A stretch of DNA of 64,000 nucleotides from an uncultured Acetatifactor sp. (GCA_910577665.1 CAJTOJ010000002.1:1-64000); one strand, 5' to 3'; shown: positions 52,219 to 61,303, numbered from the stretch's first letter. The notes: generated from the letters alone by a model not told the origin. Translations and numbers: made by a program.

Positions 52219-54312
52219 TCAGTCTTCCGAACCATCCTCAGCCACCTTGGATGCCCTGGCTGCCACTTCCTTCTCCTGGACATCGGAAGGCGCCTGCTCA
52301 TAACGGGCAAACTCATAGGAATAGTCTCCTCGTCCCCCTGTCATGGAGCGCAGCTCCGTGCAGTATCCAAACAGACCGCTCATGGGAACATCTGCCTCAA
52401 TAACCTGTTTTCCGCCTGGTGCAGGATTCATTCCCAGCACACGGCCCCTTCTCTTGTTCAGGTCGCCCATGATATCTCCTGTATAAGCGTCCGGCACCAC
52501 CACCTTCACAGACATGATGGGTTCTAAGAGCACAGGTCCCGCCTCCATGAAGCCTTTGCGGAACGCCTGTATGGCGGCAGTCTTGAATGCCATCTCAGAG
52601 GAGTCCACCGGATGATAGGATCCGTCATAGAGCACAGCCTTCACTCCTACCACAGGATAAGCCGCCAGAGGACCTTTCGTGACAGAATCCTGTATGCCCT
52701 TTTCCACTGCCGGGAAATAGTTCTTGGGCACGGCACCCCCCACCACTTCCTGTTCGAACACATAAGGCTGTTCCAGATCGCCGGAAGGGCCAAAGCGCAT
52801 CTTCACATGGCCATACTGTCCGTGTCCGCCGGACTGCTTCTTATACTTGCTCTCCACGTCAGACTGCTTTCTGATGGTCTCCCGGTACGCAATCTTGGGC
52901 TGGGTCAGCTCCACTTCCACCTTGTATTCATTCAGCAGCCTGCTGACAATGACCTCCAGGTGCTGGTCACCCATACCATAGAGCAGAAGCTGGCGGTTGT
53001 CAGAATCATTGACCACACGGATCGTCTGGTCCTCATGGGTAAGCTTCTGCAAAGCCTGGGAAATCTTATCCACGTCCCCTTTGTTCTTTGGCTTATAACG
53101 CATGTACGTATACGGCGTGGAAATCTCGGATTTGCCGAATTTGATGGTAGTGGCCTTGGTGGAAAGGCTGTTGCCCGTCCTGGCGGCGGTAAGCTTTGCC
53201 AGGGCACCAATGTCACCTGCATGGAGTTCCGGCACCTCCAGGGGCTTATTGCCCTGTAGCACATAGATCTTGCCAATCTTCTCCTCGATATCACGGTCCA
53301 CGTTATAGATCAGGTCATCTGTTTTCAGCACACCGGAATTCACCTTGATCAGGGAATATTTCCCGATGAAAGGATCTACAATGGTCTTCCATATGTAAGC
53401 GGATTTGGCCTTGGCAAAATCATAGTCTGCATTGTAGATCTCATTCGTCTTCATATTGATACCTGCACAGGTGCGGTTCTCCGGACTGGGCATGTATTTG
53501 ATGATGTCATCCAGCAGAGTATACATTCCCTGGCAGAGCACATTGGATCCCATGGTCATAGGTACAATACTACAGTCACACACATTGGTGCGCAGGGCGG
53601 CCCGGATCTCAGCCTCCGAGAACGTCTCCCCGCCAAAGTATCTCTCCATCATCTCTTCGCTGGTCTCCGCCACAGCTTCCATCAAGGTATCACGGCACAG
53701 CTGTAGATTGGCCTTATTATAATCCGGCACCTCACAGGGTACCACTTCCTTCCCCTGCCAACGGTTGCCAGTCTCTGTGATCACATTCACATAACCCACA
53801 AACTTCTCATTTTCACGAATCGGCAGATGGAACGGCGCCATCTTCTTGCCATACTGATTGGTCATGTCTTCCACAACCTGGCGGAAGGATGCATTGTCCA
53901 CGTCCATGTTGGACACATAGACAAACCTTGGCAGTTTATATTTCTCACACAGTTCCCAGGCCTTCTGGGTTCCTACTTCTATACCGGATTTGCCATTTAC
54001 CACGATAATGGCGGCGCCTGCCGCACTGACAGCCTCCTCCACCTCACCCACAAAGTCAAAATAACCAGGAGTGTCTATCACATTAATCTTGTAGCCTTCC
54101 CACTCGATCGGAACAATGGAGGTATTGATGGAAAACTGGCGCTTCTGCTCTTCCTTGCTGTAGTCGCTTATGGTATTTCCGTCAGTCACCTTTCCCATTC
54201 TGGACGTGATGCCGGACAGATAGCCGAAAGCCTCTGCCAGACTGGTCTTGCCGCTGCCGCCATGTCCCAGCAGTACTACATTACGAATCTTGTCAGTTGT
54301 ATAAACCTTCAT
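52219..54312 (-). CDS. EF-G-like translational GTPase paralogue (FusA2-like)
   Basis: 697 residues with all five EF-G domains. The G domain diverges from EF-G: G1 is GHGGSGKTSLAEAF, G3 is DTPGYFDFVGE with Tyr where EF-G has the catalytic His, and G4 is SNMD. Domain IV has SGGHGQYGHVKMRF and domain V GDIMGDLNKRRGRVLGM. This is the pattern of the EF-G2/FusA2-like group rather than the housekeeping factor or TetM-type protection proteins. Whether it hydrolyses GTP or promotes translocation is unknown. A consensus promoter is at 54389-54417. Confidence 0.88.
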   Translation of the reverse strand: MKVYTTDKIRNVVLLGHGGSGKTSLAEAFGYLSGITSRMGKVTDGNTISDYSKEEQKRQFSINTSIVPIEWEGYKINVIDTPGYFDFVGEVEEAVSAAGAAIIVVNGKSGIEVGTQKAWELCEKYKLPRFVYVSNMDVDNASFRQVVEDMTNQYGKKMAPFHLPIRENEKFVGYVNVITETGNRWQGKEVVPCEVPDYNKANLQLCRDTLMEAVAETSEEMMERYFGGETFSEAEIRAALRTNVCDCSIVPMTMGSNVLCQGMYTLLDDIIKYMPSPENRTCAGINMKTNEIYNADYDFAKAKSAYIWKTIVDPFIGKYSLIKVNSGVLKTDDLIYNVDRDIEEKIGKIYVLQGNKPLEVPELHAGDIGALAKLTAARTGNSLSTKATTIKFGKSEISTPYTYMRYKPKNKGDVDKISQALQKLTHEDQTIRVVNDSDNRQLLLYGMGDQHLEVIVSRLLNEYKVEVELTQPKIAYRETIRKQSDVESKYKKQSGGHGQYGHVKMRFGPSGDLEQPYVFEQEVVGGAVPKNYFPAVEKGIQDSVTKGPLAAYPVVGVKAVLYDGSYHPVDSSEMAFKTAAIQAFRKGFMEAGPVLLEPIMSVKVVVPDAYTGDIMGDLNKRRGRVLGMNPAPGGKQVIEADVPMSGLFGYCTELRSMTGGRGDYSYEFARYEQAPSDVQEKEVAARASKVAEDGSED

Positions 54313-54388
54313 ATGACATTCCTCCAATTGGATGTATTTTGGGGATTTTGCTATATCCTGTTCTGGATGTTTCAACTCCCATAGGGTT

Positions 54389-54417
54389 ATTTTACTAAAC
54401 ATTCAGGTATTTTACAA
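54389..54417 (-). promoter_or_regulatory. Promoter for the EF-G-like gene
   Basis: Minus strand TTGTAA (54412-54417), 17-bp spacer, TAAAAT (54389-54394). It is divergent from the tyrA promoter 22 bp away. Confidence 0.7.
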
Positions 54418-54439
54418 GTTAATGTTAGAAAAAAACCTA

Positions 54440-54468
54440 TTGTTTTTCACACGTTGAAGTGATATAGT
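54440..54468 (+). promoter_or_regulatory. Promoter for tyrA
   Basis: TTGTTT (54440-54445), 17-bp spacer, TATAGT (54463-54468). The start codon at 54532 lies about 57 nt downstream of the expected transcription start. Confidence 0.7.
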
Positions 54469-54531
54469 GTAGCAGGAAACCAGAAGACAACGGAACTGTC
54501 CATCCAGAAACTGAGAGAAAGAGGTACCCCT

Positions 54532-55632
54532 ATGTCCCATCTGACCTGTGGCTTTATTGGCCTGGGCCTCATTGGCGGCTCTATCGCAAAAGCCCTGAAA
54601 GCATCTGACCCCGACATGCGCATCATCGCCTACGACACCAACCCAGCCCCTCTGGAGGACGCCTTGGGGGATGGTGTGGCCGACAGCATTTTCCCTGCCA
54701 TTGATGCCAGTTTCTCACAATGTGATTATATATTTTTATGCGCCCCTGTCCAGAATAATGACAGCAACCTTGCACAAGTGGCCAGAATCCTCTCCCCGGG
54801 CTGCCTGCTGACTGACGTGGGCAGCGTAAAGACTGCCATCCACAGCCAGATCCGGGCTATGGGACTGGAACATTGCTTCATCGGCGGGCATCCCATGGCT
54901 GGCAGTGAACGGACCGGCTATGCCAGTTCCAAGGCTGTCCTGCTGGAGAACGCCTACTATATCCTGACCCCCACATCCGCCGTACCGGAAGACAGGCTGA
55001 ACGGATACCGGCAGCTGGTGGAACAGATGGGTGCCATTCCCCTTGTGCTGGACAGCCAGACCCATGACTATGTGACGGCTGCCATCAGCCATCTGCCCCA
55101 CATAGTGGCTTCCTCCCTGGTGAACCTGGTGCGGGACAGTGATTCTGCCGATGGCATCATGCGGCTGGTAGCCGCAGGCGGGTTCAAAGACATCACCCGG
55201 ATCGCCTCCTCCTCCGCTGCCATGTGGCAACAGATTTGCCTCAGCAACCAGCCCGCTATTACTGCATTGCTTGCTGATTACATCAAGGCACTTACTTCTG
55301 TTAAAGAAAAGCTGGATGCAGGAGATGCCGCGGCACTGTATGACTTCTTTGACAAAGCCCGGATCTACAGGGATTCCTTTCAGAGTGCCTCCAGGGGACC
55401 TATCAAGTCTTCCCACAGCCTCCATGTGGATCTTGCAGACAAAGCCGGTGCCCTGGCACACATTACCACTCTGCTGGCAAAGCATTCCATCAATATCAAA
55501 AACCTTGGTATCTCCCACAACCGGGAGTCCGAAGACGGTGTCCTGCGGATGGAATTCTACGAAGAAACCGCCATGCACCAGGCAGCACAACTGCTACAGG
55601 CTAAGCATTACAGCCTGCACATCCAGGCATAA
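54532..55632 (+). CDS. tyrA: Prephenate dehydrogenase with C-terminal ACT domain
   Basis: 366 residues. Rossmann NAD-binding start CGFIGLGLIGGSIAKAL, then TDVGSVKTAIHSQI, FIGGHPMAGSERTGY (substrate-binding) and HDYVTAAISHLPHIVA (catalytic His). The C-terminal ACT domain (SLHVDLADKAGALAHITTLL) is where tyrosine feedback would act. It makes 4-hydroxyphenylpyruvate in tyrosine synthesis. It is the only amino-acid biosynthesis gene here and is a monocistronic plus-strand unit. It converges with vanZ, 27 bp between stops. Confidence 0.95.
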   Translation: MSHLTCGFIGLGLIGGSIAKALKASDPDMRIIAYDTNPAPLEDALGDGVADSIFPAIDASFSQCDYIFLCAPVQNNDSNLAQVARILSPGCLLTDVGSVKTAIHSQIRAMGLEHCFIGGHPMAGSERTGYASSKAVLLENAYYILTPTSAVPEDRLNGYRQLVEQMGAIPLVLDSQTHDYVTAAISHLPHIVASSLVNLVRDSDSADGIMRLVAAGGFKDITRIASSSAAMWQQICLSNQPAITALLADYIKALTSVKEKLDAGDAAALYDFFDKARIYRDSFQSASRGPIKSSHSLHVDLADKAGALAHITTLLAKHSINIKNLGISHNRESEDGVLRMEFYEETAMHQAAQLLQAKHYSLHIQA

Positions 55633-55659
55633 TGCCAGAAACGCCAAAAGCCAGGCAGA

Positions 55660-56175
55660 TCACAGAACGCGATAGCTATGGGTCTTCCTATGCAGATATC
55701 CCGCCAGCAGGCACAACAGTACGCCAACCCCACCCCCACAGGTGTCCAGAAGCACATCCGCAAAGCTACCATACCGGCCAGGCACAAAAAGCTGGTGAAA
55801 CTCGTCTGCCGCTGCGGACAGAAACACCCAGGCTACTGTAAGCAGATACAGTTTCCTGCCTTTGTCCATCCACTGAACCCAAATCACGTACACCAGTATC
55901 CCCATGCAGGCATACTCCGCAAAATGAGCAAACTTCCGGATAGGATGCTCAAAATACGCCGCCAGGCTTTCCATGAAACTCTCACTCCACCCTCCTCCCG
56001 ACAAGGAGTTGAACAATTCCACACATTTTTCCGTGATCATCTGGCTAAGGGAGCCAGACTGTTCCCCATCCTGGGCAGAAAAACAGAAAATCACCATATA
56101 AAGTGCCAGCAGCATTAACGCCGCTGGCACCGTAACCAACCATTTCCTTTTTCTTCTGGTCATCTCTCTATTCAT
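55660..56175 (-). CDS. VanZ-family membrane protein
   Basis: About 171 residues with four hydrophobic helices. The VanZ signature is seen in FCFSAQDGEQSG, IRKFAHFAEYACMGILVYV and AAADEFHQLFVPGRYGSFADVLLDTCGG. VanZ itself contributes to teicoplanin resistance, but most members are uncharacterised and this is not evidence of resistance. The start is placed at 56175, where ATG overlaps the end of the PilZ gene by 8 bp; an ATG at 56163 is an alternative. Confidence 0.85.
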   Translation of the reverse strand: MNREMTRRKRKWLVTVPAALMLLALYMVIFCFSAQDGEQSGSLSQMITEKCVELFNSLSGGGWSESFMESLAAYFEHPIRKFAHFAEYACMGILVYVIWVQWMDKGRKLYLLTVAWVFLSAAADEFHQLFVPGRYGSFADVLLDTCGGGVGVLLCLLAGYLHRKTHSYRVL

Positions 56176-56503
56176 CCCGGTCATTGACTGTCTGATACAC
56201 CTCAATACGCGCTGCATCCATCCCCGCCATTCCGATGAAAATGGCACCGTACAGGAACCCACCGTTTTTCAGTTCGATTCTCACAATCTGCAGGAAGGAA
56301 TGTATCACTTCCTTGGTCCAGATGGTCAAAAATCCCTCATATATAGCTCCGATCTGAAGCTGTTCTTTACAGTTAAAACCGATTCCCGTCTTGGATACAT
56401 CCACAATGTCAATAGCCACATCCTGGCTGCTGTTGTCATCCATCCTCTTGATCACCAGCTTGGATGGCATATCCGTTCTCTTATTTCTTCTTCTCTCCTC
56501 CAC
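56168..56503 (-). CDS. PilZ-domain protein (putative c-di-GMP receptor)
   Basis: 111 residues, a single PilZ domain. The c-di-GMP-binding RxxxR is in RRRNKR close to the N-terminus and the second motif is DVSKTGIGF (D/NxSxxG). Start is a GTG at 56503 with GGAGGG upstream. Its 3' end overlaps vanZ, so the two may be functionally tied. Stand-alone PilZ proteins act as c-di-GMP-dependent adaptors for motility or exopolysaccharide production; the polysaccharide genes nearby make the latter attractive, but this is inference. Confidence 0.85.
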   Translation of the reverse strand: MEERRRNKRTDMPSKLVIKRMDDNSSQDVAIDIVDVSKTGIGFNCKEQLQIGAIYEGFLTIWTKEVIHSFLQIVRIELKNGGFLYGAIFIGMAGMDAARIEVYQTVNDRDE

Positions 56504-56652
56504 CTGTTTACCCTCCGGTTCCTTTTTCTATATTCTATGCCACTCTATAACTCCGATATATTGTTTTTATATCACCTTGTGCTTCTGCATCATTTTGCTT
56601 CCATAATACACTGCACTCATATAATAGCATCCTGTGAAGCTTCTGCCTCCAG

Positions 56653-56991
56653 CTACATTTTCAAGGTGGCGCCTTCCAGCCATTCTTTGTTCTCCACCCC
56701 TTGTCCCCATGCGTCCAGCGCCAGGTTATAGGTATCCGAGATCTTACGGTCGATCCTGAAAAGCTCCCTTTTTATATCTGCCTGGGCTACTTCCAGCCTG
56801 TTGACCTTCTGCCGGATCTCCCGGACATCGTTTTTCATGTCCTGCATTTCAGCTTTCATATCCTGCATCTCGGCTTTCATGTCCTGCATCCCGGCTTTCA
56901 TGTCCTGCATCCCGGCTTTCATGTCCTGCATCCCGGCTTTCATGTCCTGCATCCCGGCCAGGATCAGATCCAGCTTCTCATTCTCTGTCAT
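56653..56991 (-). CDS. Small coiled-coil protein with heptad tandem repeats
   Basis: 112 residues. Six near-identical heptads (MQDMKAG/MQDMKAE) at about residues 14-55 are encoded by 21-bp tandem DNA repeats (56827-56952). A longer coiled coil (VREIRQKVNRLEVAQADIK, then ELFRIDRKISDTYNLALDAW) and a short end follow. No signal peptide. AAAGGAGG precedes the ATG. A function cannot be read. The exact repeats suggest that length varies between strains. Confidence 0.75.
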   Translation of the reverse strand: MTENEKLDLILAGMQDMKAGMQDMKAGMQDMKAGMQDMKAEMQDMKAEMQDMKNDVREIRQKVNRLEVAQADIKRELFRIDRKISDTYNLALDAWGQGVENKEWLEGATLKM

Positions 56992-57092
56992 CTGTGCTCC
57001 CTCCTTTTGAAAAGTATATCACACCCAGACCTTAAAGTCTATTCTGTTATTTAAAATTATCAAAAACCAGTTTGTCATATCACCTTCAACTC

Positions 57093-58097
57093 CTATATAG
57101 GCATCTGCTCCATCTGCTGACACCTTACTTTCATGTCCTGGTAATATCTGGTGCAGTCCTCCCAGTGGGGATCCACCAGATCCCGCTCCATCTGCCGGAT
57201 CTCTCTGAAATGTACCACTGTAAGCGCAAACATCACAGCAAAATAGGGAGAACAGAACCGCAGCAGACGCACCAGACGACTGTTTGCAGACCGGAAAACC
57301 ACGGATTTCTCCTGCCAGACTGACACCAGCCTGAACAGAGCTGACTTCTCCTTCTTACGCCCTATCCTGCACAGCTGTGCGATCTCCCTGTTATGCAGCA
57401 ATCTGCCAGGGCTGTTAAAATTGGAAACAGATCCTCCTGATATACGATACAGGATGATCTGACGGTTCACATAGCACACCTTCAGTTCCCTGTTCTCCTC
57501 AAATATCTTCTGGAAACAGGCCCTGTCGTTCACAGTGCGGAACTTCAGGATAAAATCAAACACCTCTTCTGTCAAAAGTTCCCGTCTGAACAAAGCCGTT
57601 CCCATCACCGGACATCCCATCCGGATACAGTTGTACAAGGTCTTTCCACGGATAAAATGTTGTAACACCACTTCCAGATAGGTCTGATGGGTAGTGATCA
57701 TCTCCCCATGGCCTGTAAACTTCATAAAAGCTGTACACACCATATCATAGGTATCCAGCTTCCTTGTGATTTCAAACAGGTTATAGGGGGATAGCAGGTC
57801 GTCCCCGTTCAGCACCATGAAATGCTCCCCCTCCACCTGCCGTAAGGCTTCCACATAATTGACACAGATCCCGGCATTTTCCCGCCGGAACAGTCTGTCC
57901 ATCTTCCCAAAAAGAGACTGGTTCTGTTCCATCCACTGGCTGATCACCCTACAGCTGCCATCCGTTGACCCGTCATCTGTCACGAGCAACTGGAAGTCCT
58001 GCCCCTGGCCGTATTGTTCTATCTGGAAGCGGATGCTCTCTAAAGCATATAACACCACATTTGCCTGGTTATAGCATGTAACTATGAATGTAAACAT
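57093..58097 (-). CDS. GT2-family glycosyltransferase
   Basis: 334 residues. GT-A fold: FTFIVTCYNQANVVLYALES, VTDDGSTDGSC, MVLNGDDLLSPYNL (the metal-binding DD), and a C-terminal basic/aromatic region with one short hydrophobic stretch (FCSPYFAVMFALTVVHF). Donor and acceptor are unknown. The start at 58097 has AGAGGAAG upstream. It diverges from the plus-strand glycosyltransferase at 58492, with a mobile element in the shared upstream region. Confidence 0.88.
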   Translation of the reverse strand: MFTFIVTCYNQANVVLYALESIRFQIEQYGQGQDFQLLVTDDGSTDGSCRVISQWMEQNQSLFGKMDRLFRRENAGICVNYVEALRQVEGEHFMVLNGDDLLSPYNLFEITRKLDTYDMVCTAFMKFTGHGEMITTHQTYLEVVLQHFIRGKTLYNCIRMGCPVMGTALFRRELLTEEVFDFILKFRTVNDRACFQKIFEENRELKVCYVNRQIILYRISGGSVSNFNSPGRLLHNREIAQLCRIGRKKEKSALFRLVSVWQEKSVVFRSANSRLVRLLRFCSPYFAVMFALTVVHFREIRQMERDLVDPHWEDCTRYYQDMKVRCQQMEQMPI

Positions 58098-58229
58098 AGC
58101 AGACTTCCTCTCTGAAAACAATTTTCTTCCCCGTTGCAATCCCACTGTATTTATATTATGATACTATCATTCACACCACACATTTGTCCATAGCAAAAGA
58201 AACAGCCAGTGTTCTTTATCCGTTCTGTG

Positions 58230-58354
58230 GTTACTGTTCACTCGTCAGTAACGCGAGGCGTTTTTATGCGCATTTTGCATAAAAACCCGAGACCACGCAC
58301 GCCAAAACGCATGTCCTTCGCGTTTTGTGTGCATCTGTTACTGTGAACGGTAAC
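58230..58354. mobile_element. MITE, family 3 copy 3, with 8-bp target duplication
   Basis: 125 bp with ends GTTACTGTTCAC and GTGAACGGTAAC. It is flanked by a perfect 8-bp direct repeat, GTTCTGTG, at 58222-58229 and 58355-58362. The interior hairpins (TTTTTATGCGC / GCATAAAAA and CAAAACGCATG / CGCGTTTTG) are shared with the elements at 35199 and 38980. It sits in the intergenic region between two divergent glycosyltransferase genes. Confidence 0.88.
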
Positions 58355-58491
58355 GTTCTGTGTACATCAGGTTGCTGTGAGCATGTGAGCAGCGAAGCCG
58401 TGAACAGAAACTGTACATACGGACCGCGCTATAGATACGTTTTGTGAGAGAGCTTATATAAAACCAAATCCCATCTGAAAGGAAGAAGACC

Positions 58492-59514
58492 ATGATCTCC
58501 GTTATCATACCCGTCTACAATGCAGCAGACTATCTTCATCGCTGTGTGGATTCCATCCTGGCATCCGCCCATAACGACTTCGAAATTCTCCTGATAAACG
58601 ATGGTTCCACGGACGACAGCCCCCGGATCTGTGAGGACTGTGCCGCACGGGACAGACGCATTACCGTGATCCATCAGGACAACCAGGGCGTATCTGCTGC
58701 CAGGAACCGGGGAATTGACACCTGCAAGGGAGACTGGGTGGTCTTCGTGGATGCCGATGACTATATCGCACCGGATTTCCTGGGAATGATTGCCCAGGCA
58801 GATTCCCAGAATGTGGATCTGTTGCAGTTCGATTTTGCCAGACAACCCCATTTCGTCATAGACAGCCAGCAGACCCTGTCCTTCCAGAAAGACCAGATGC
58901 AGCAGCTCATCCACAGGATCCTGGTTCCCAGCCAGCTGCTGCCAGAAGGAAACACCGATTTCCGTTCCCCCTGCCTCAGGGCCTACAGACGTGCCATCCT
59001 GCACCGGCATAACATCCGTTTTGCCCCCCACCTTGCAGTAGGGGAGGATCTTCTGTTCAACCTGGCATATCATCTGAAAATCACATCCTGCCTGTATATT
59101 CCCAGGCCGGTCTACTATTATGATGTGCATACCGGCTCTGCCACCCATGGCTTCCGGACAGGCCTTTTGCAGAACCACGCCCGCCTCCAGGAGGATGTGC
59201 GCGATATTCTCCTACAGAATACCGTTTTCCCCCTCTATGAAGAAGACTTCTATTCCTACTGCCTGGAGAATCTGGCTTATGTGCTGATCCGGGAGATTTT
59301 CCACCCCCACAGCACCAGATCCTACCAGGAGAACCGCGCCCTCTGCCGCTCCCTGCAGCAGAACCAGACCTACAGGCAGGCTATGCAGTACAATTTCCGC
59401 TGCGGTATCCTGCCCAGGAAGATCCTGGTGCTCTGCTTCCGGCTCCACCTCTATCTGGCCACCTGGCTGATCAGCAGGGTCAGTTTCCGTTACCTGGAAA
59501 GAAGGCACACCTGA
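58492..59514 (+). CDS. GT2-family glycosyltransferase
   Basis: 340 residues. ISVIIPVYNAADYLHRCVDS, INDGSTDDSPRICED, NQGVSAARNRGID and VFVDADDYIAPDFL are the GT-A donor and metal sites; AVGEDLLFNLAYHL is the acceptor-side ED motif. The C-terminal third is helical, with a hydrophobic, amphipathic end. It is the only plus-strand gene of this locus. Its stop abuts the converging glycosyltransferase gene (59515). AAAGGAAG precedes the ATG. Confidence 0.9.
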   Translation: MISVIIPVYNAADYLHRCVDSILASAHNDFEILLINDGSTDDSPRICEDCAARDRRITVIHQDNQGVSAARNRGIDTCKGDWVVFVDADDYIAPDFLGMIAQADSQNVDLLQFDFARQPHFVIDSQQTLSFQKDQMQQLIHRILVPSQLLPEGNTDFRSPCLRAYRRAILHRHNIRFAPHLAVGEDLLFNLAYHLKITSCLYIPRPVYYYDVHTGSATHGFRTGLLQNHARLQEDVRDILLQNTVFPLYEEDFYSYCLENLAYVLIREIFHPHSTRSYQENRALCRSLQQNQTYRQAMQYNFRCGILPRKILVLCFRLHLYLATWLISRVSFRYLERRHT

Positions 59515-60531
59515 CTATGTGTTCCCCTCCCTGCCCAGCATCTTACAGTAAAGCGGATACACCTTTTCCTTCACCCAGCCATTCATGAAAAAGGCCCAGA
59601 GCAGTTCCTTGACCACATCCCCCATCCGAAAGCCTCCGCAGGCCCTAAGATGCCCAAGGGCCATACGCACATCCCGCCAGTTCCTGTATTTCAAGGCAAT
59701 CCGGTACCTGCGTGTGGCCTTCCAGCAGGTTACACGATCCAGGGAGGCCTGATCCTCTATCTGGCAGAGCCGGACAATATCATCTGCCAGCTTCTCATAG
59801 TCGTCATACTTTTTCTCCTCCTGCTGCCTGGTCAGTTCCGTCCGGGAATGGCTGCCTGTCCGGACAGCCACACCGTACAGCTCCTCCTTCAGGGTGGGAC
59901 ATTTATGCCTGTACAGATAGGGCAACAGCATCTGGAAATTCTGTCCCACATCGTACTCCGGAATCTGCCGCCCGGGATATATGGCGAAAAAGCAGGCTGA
60001 TTTCAGCAGATAACAGCCGCAGCACACAAAGGTCCTGGATTCCAGTACATCCCAGAACAGCTCCTCCCTGGACAGATCCCCCCGCTGTTCGTCCGCCTTC
60101 CGGCAACGCTCCTTTGTCTGTGCATCAAAATAGTACGAGAGAGACCTGACACAGGTATATTGCGTTTGTTTCTCCAGAAAACACACCCGCTTCTCCACAG
60201 ACTCCGGCTCCAGCACATCGTCACTGTCCGGCCAGGCCAGATATTCCCCAGTCACATAGGGCAGCCCCTGGTTGATGGCACCGGAGGCATTCCTGTGGGA
60301 AGCCTGTACAATCCGGTATTCATATCCCCTGGCAGCAAATTTCCCCCGGTAGCTCTCCGCCACTGCCACTGTACCATCCATGGAGCCGTCATCCACCAGG
60401 ATCATCTCAATCCAGGGATAGGTCTGCCCCAGCACGGAATCCAGCATACCAGACAGATGTTGTTCCCCATTGTAGACCGGGGTGACAATGGAGACCCTGC
60501 CGCTTATGAACCTGTTTTCCTCCACAGCCAT
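59515..60531 (-). CDS. GT2-family glycosyltransferase
   Basis: 338 residues. RVSIVTPVYNGEQHLSGMLD, LVDDGSMDGTV, NASGAINQGLPYVTGEYLAW and PDSDDVLEPES define a GT-A fold. It differs from the neighbour at 58492 and is not a recent duplicate. The ATG at 60531 is preferred, with GGAGG 8 nt upstream; an in-frame TTG two codons earlier is too close to it. It belongs to the same polysaccharide locus as the downstream-reading deacetylase and ABC exporter genes. Confidence 0.88.
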   Translation of the reverse strand: MAVEENRFISGRVSIVTPVYNGEQHLSGMLDSVLGQTYPWIEMILVDDGSMDGTVAVAESYRGKFAARGYEYRIVQASHRNASGAINQGLPYVTGEYLAWPDSDDVLEPESVEKRVCFLEKQTQYTCVRSLSYYFDAQTKERCRKADEQRGDLSREELFWDVLESRTFVCCGCYLLKSACFFAIYPGRQIPEYDVGQNFQMLLPYLYRHKCPTLKEELYGVAVRTGSHSRTELTRQQEEKKYDDYEKLADDIVRLCQIEDQASLDRVTCWKATRRYRIALKYRNWRDVRMALGHLRACGGFRMGDVVKELLWAFFMNGWVKEKVYPLYCKMLGREGNT

Positions 60532-60585
60532 TGTCAAATCCTCCGTTTTTATGTCTTTGCTCCTGCCTTCCTTTATGATTATCCA

Positions 60586-61256
60586 TTAGATAAATCTCTT
60601 GTAAACCGAAGTTGAGCGGAATAAATCTGATACTTTCACCAGTTCATATCCCTCCGCTTTCAAGGCAGGGATTATCCTGTCAAGTGCTTCCACAGTATGC
60701 TGCCCTGTGGTATGCATCAAAACAATGGAACCAGCCTCCACCTTCCTGTCATTTATCACCATTCCATATATTTGTTCTGCTCCAATTCCCTCCCAGTCCC
60801 TGGTATCTATCGTCCAGCCAATGGATGCCATTCCTTTCTGATGTATAAGACGAAGCAGCTTTCTATTGCATGAACTGTAGGGAAACCTAAACAGCTTATT
60901 GTTCTGGCCTGTGATTTGGAAAAGCAGTTCCTGCGCCTGCATGATTTCCCTCTCGGCATCCTCTTTAGGCATTTCCTTCAGCTTACAGTGATTATAGGTA
61001 TGGTTTCCAATTTCATGGCCCCGATCCACTATACTTTTACAGAGATCCTTATTGCACTCCATCCACTCTCCCACAAGGAAAAATGTAGCTTTTTCCCCCC
61101 ATGCTGTAACTTCTCCAAAATCTGAAGTGTATTGCCATATCCATCATCAAAAGTTATGGCTACCTGTTTTTTTCGGTTGCAATACACCTGCCTAATCACA
61201 TCTGTCTGCGTAAGCTGCTGGAACAAATGCAGCATTTTACGTATTCGTTGTGTCAT
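60586..61256 (-). pseudogene. Polysaccharide deacetylase (NodB/CE4), frameshifted
   Basis: From the ATG at 61256 (GGAGG upstream) the N-terminal part reaches KQVAITFDDGYGNTLQILEK, motif 1 of CE4 enzymes. At the run of six G and five A on the minus strand (plus 61090-61100) the frame breaks. The continuation in the other frame has GEWMECNKDLC, GHEIGNHTYNH (motif 2, H-x-x-x-H metal ligands), FRFPYSSCN (motif 3), IGWTIDTRDWEG and VLMHTTGQHTVEAL. Adding one base restores a complete enzyme of about 223 residues. It would remove N-acetyl groups from a polysaccharide or peptidoglycan. Confidence 0.88.
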
Positions 61257-61303
61257 CGCCATATACCTCCTCACATGATACACCATGAATCCACCTGTCT
61301 TGT

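Noticed and set aside
55660..56175. Glycopeptide resistance from the VanZ protein
   Set aside because: No vanA/H/X-type genes are nearby; VanZ-family proteins are widespread and mostly uncharacterised.
56827..56952. 21-bp repeats as a possible CRISPR or iteron array
   Set aside because: Adjacent units without spacers, in frame, encoding heptads of a coiled coil with a good start site.
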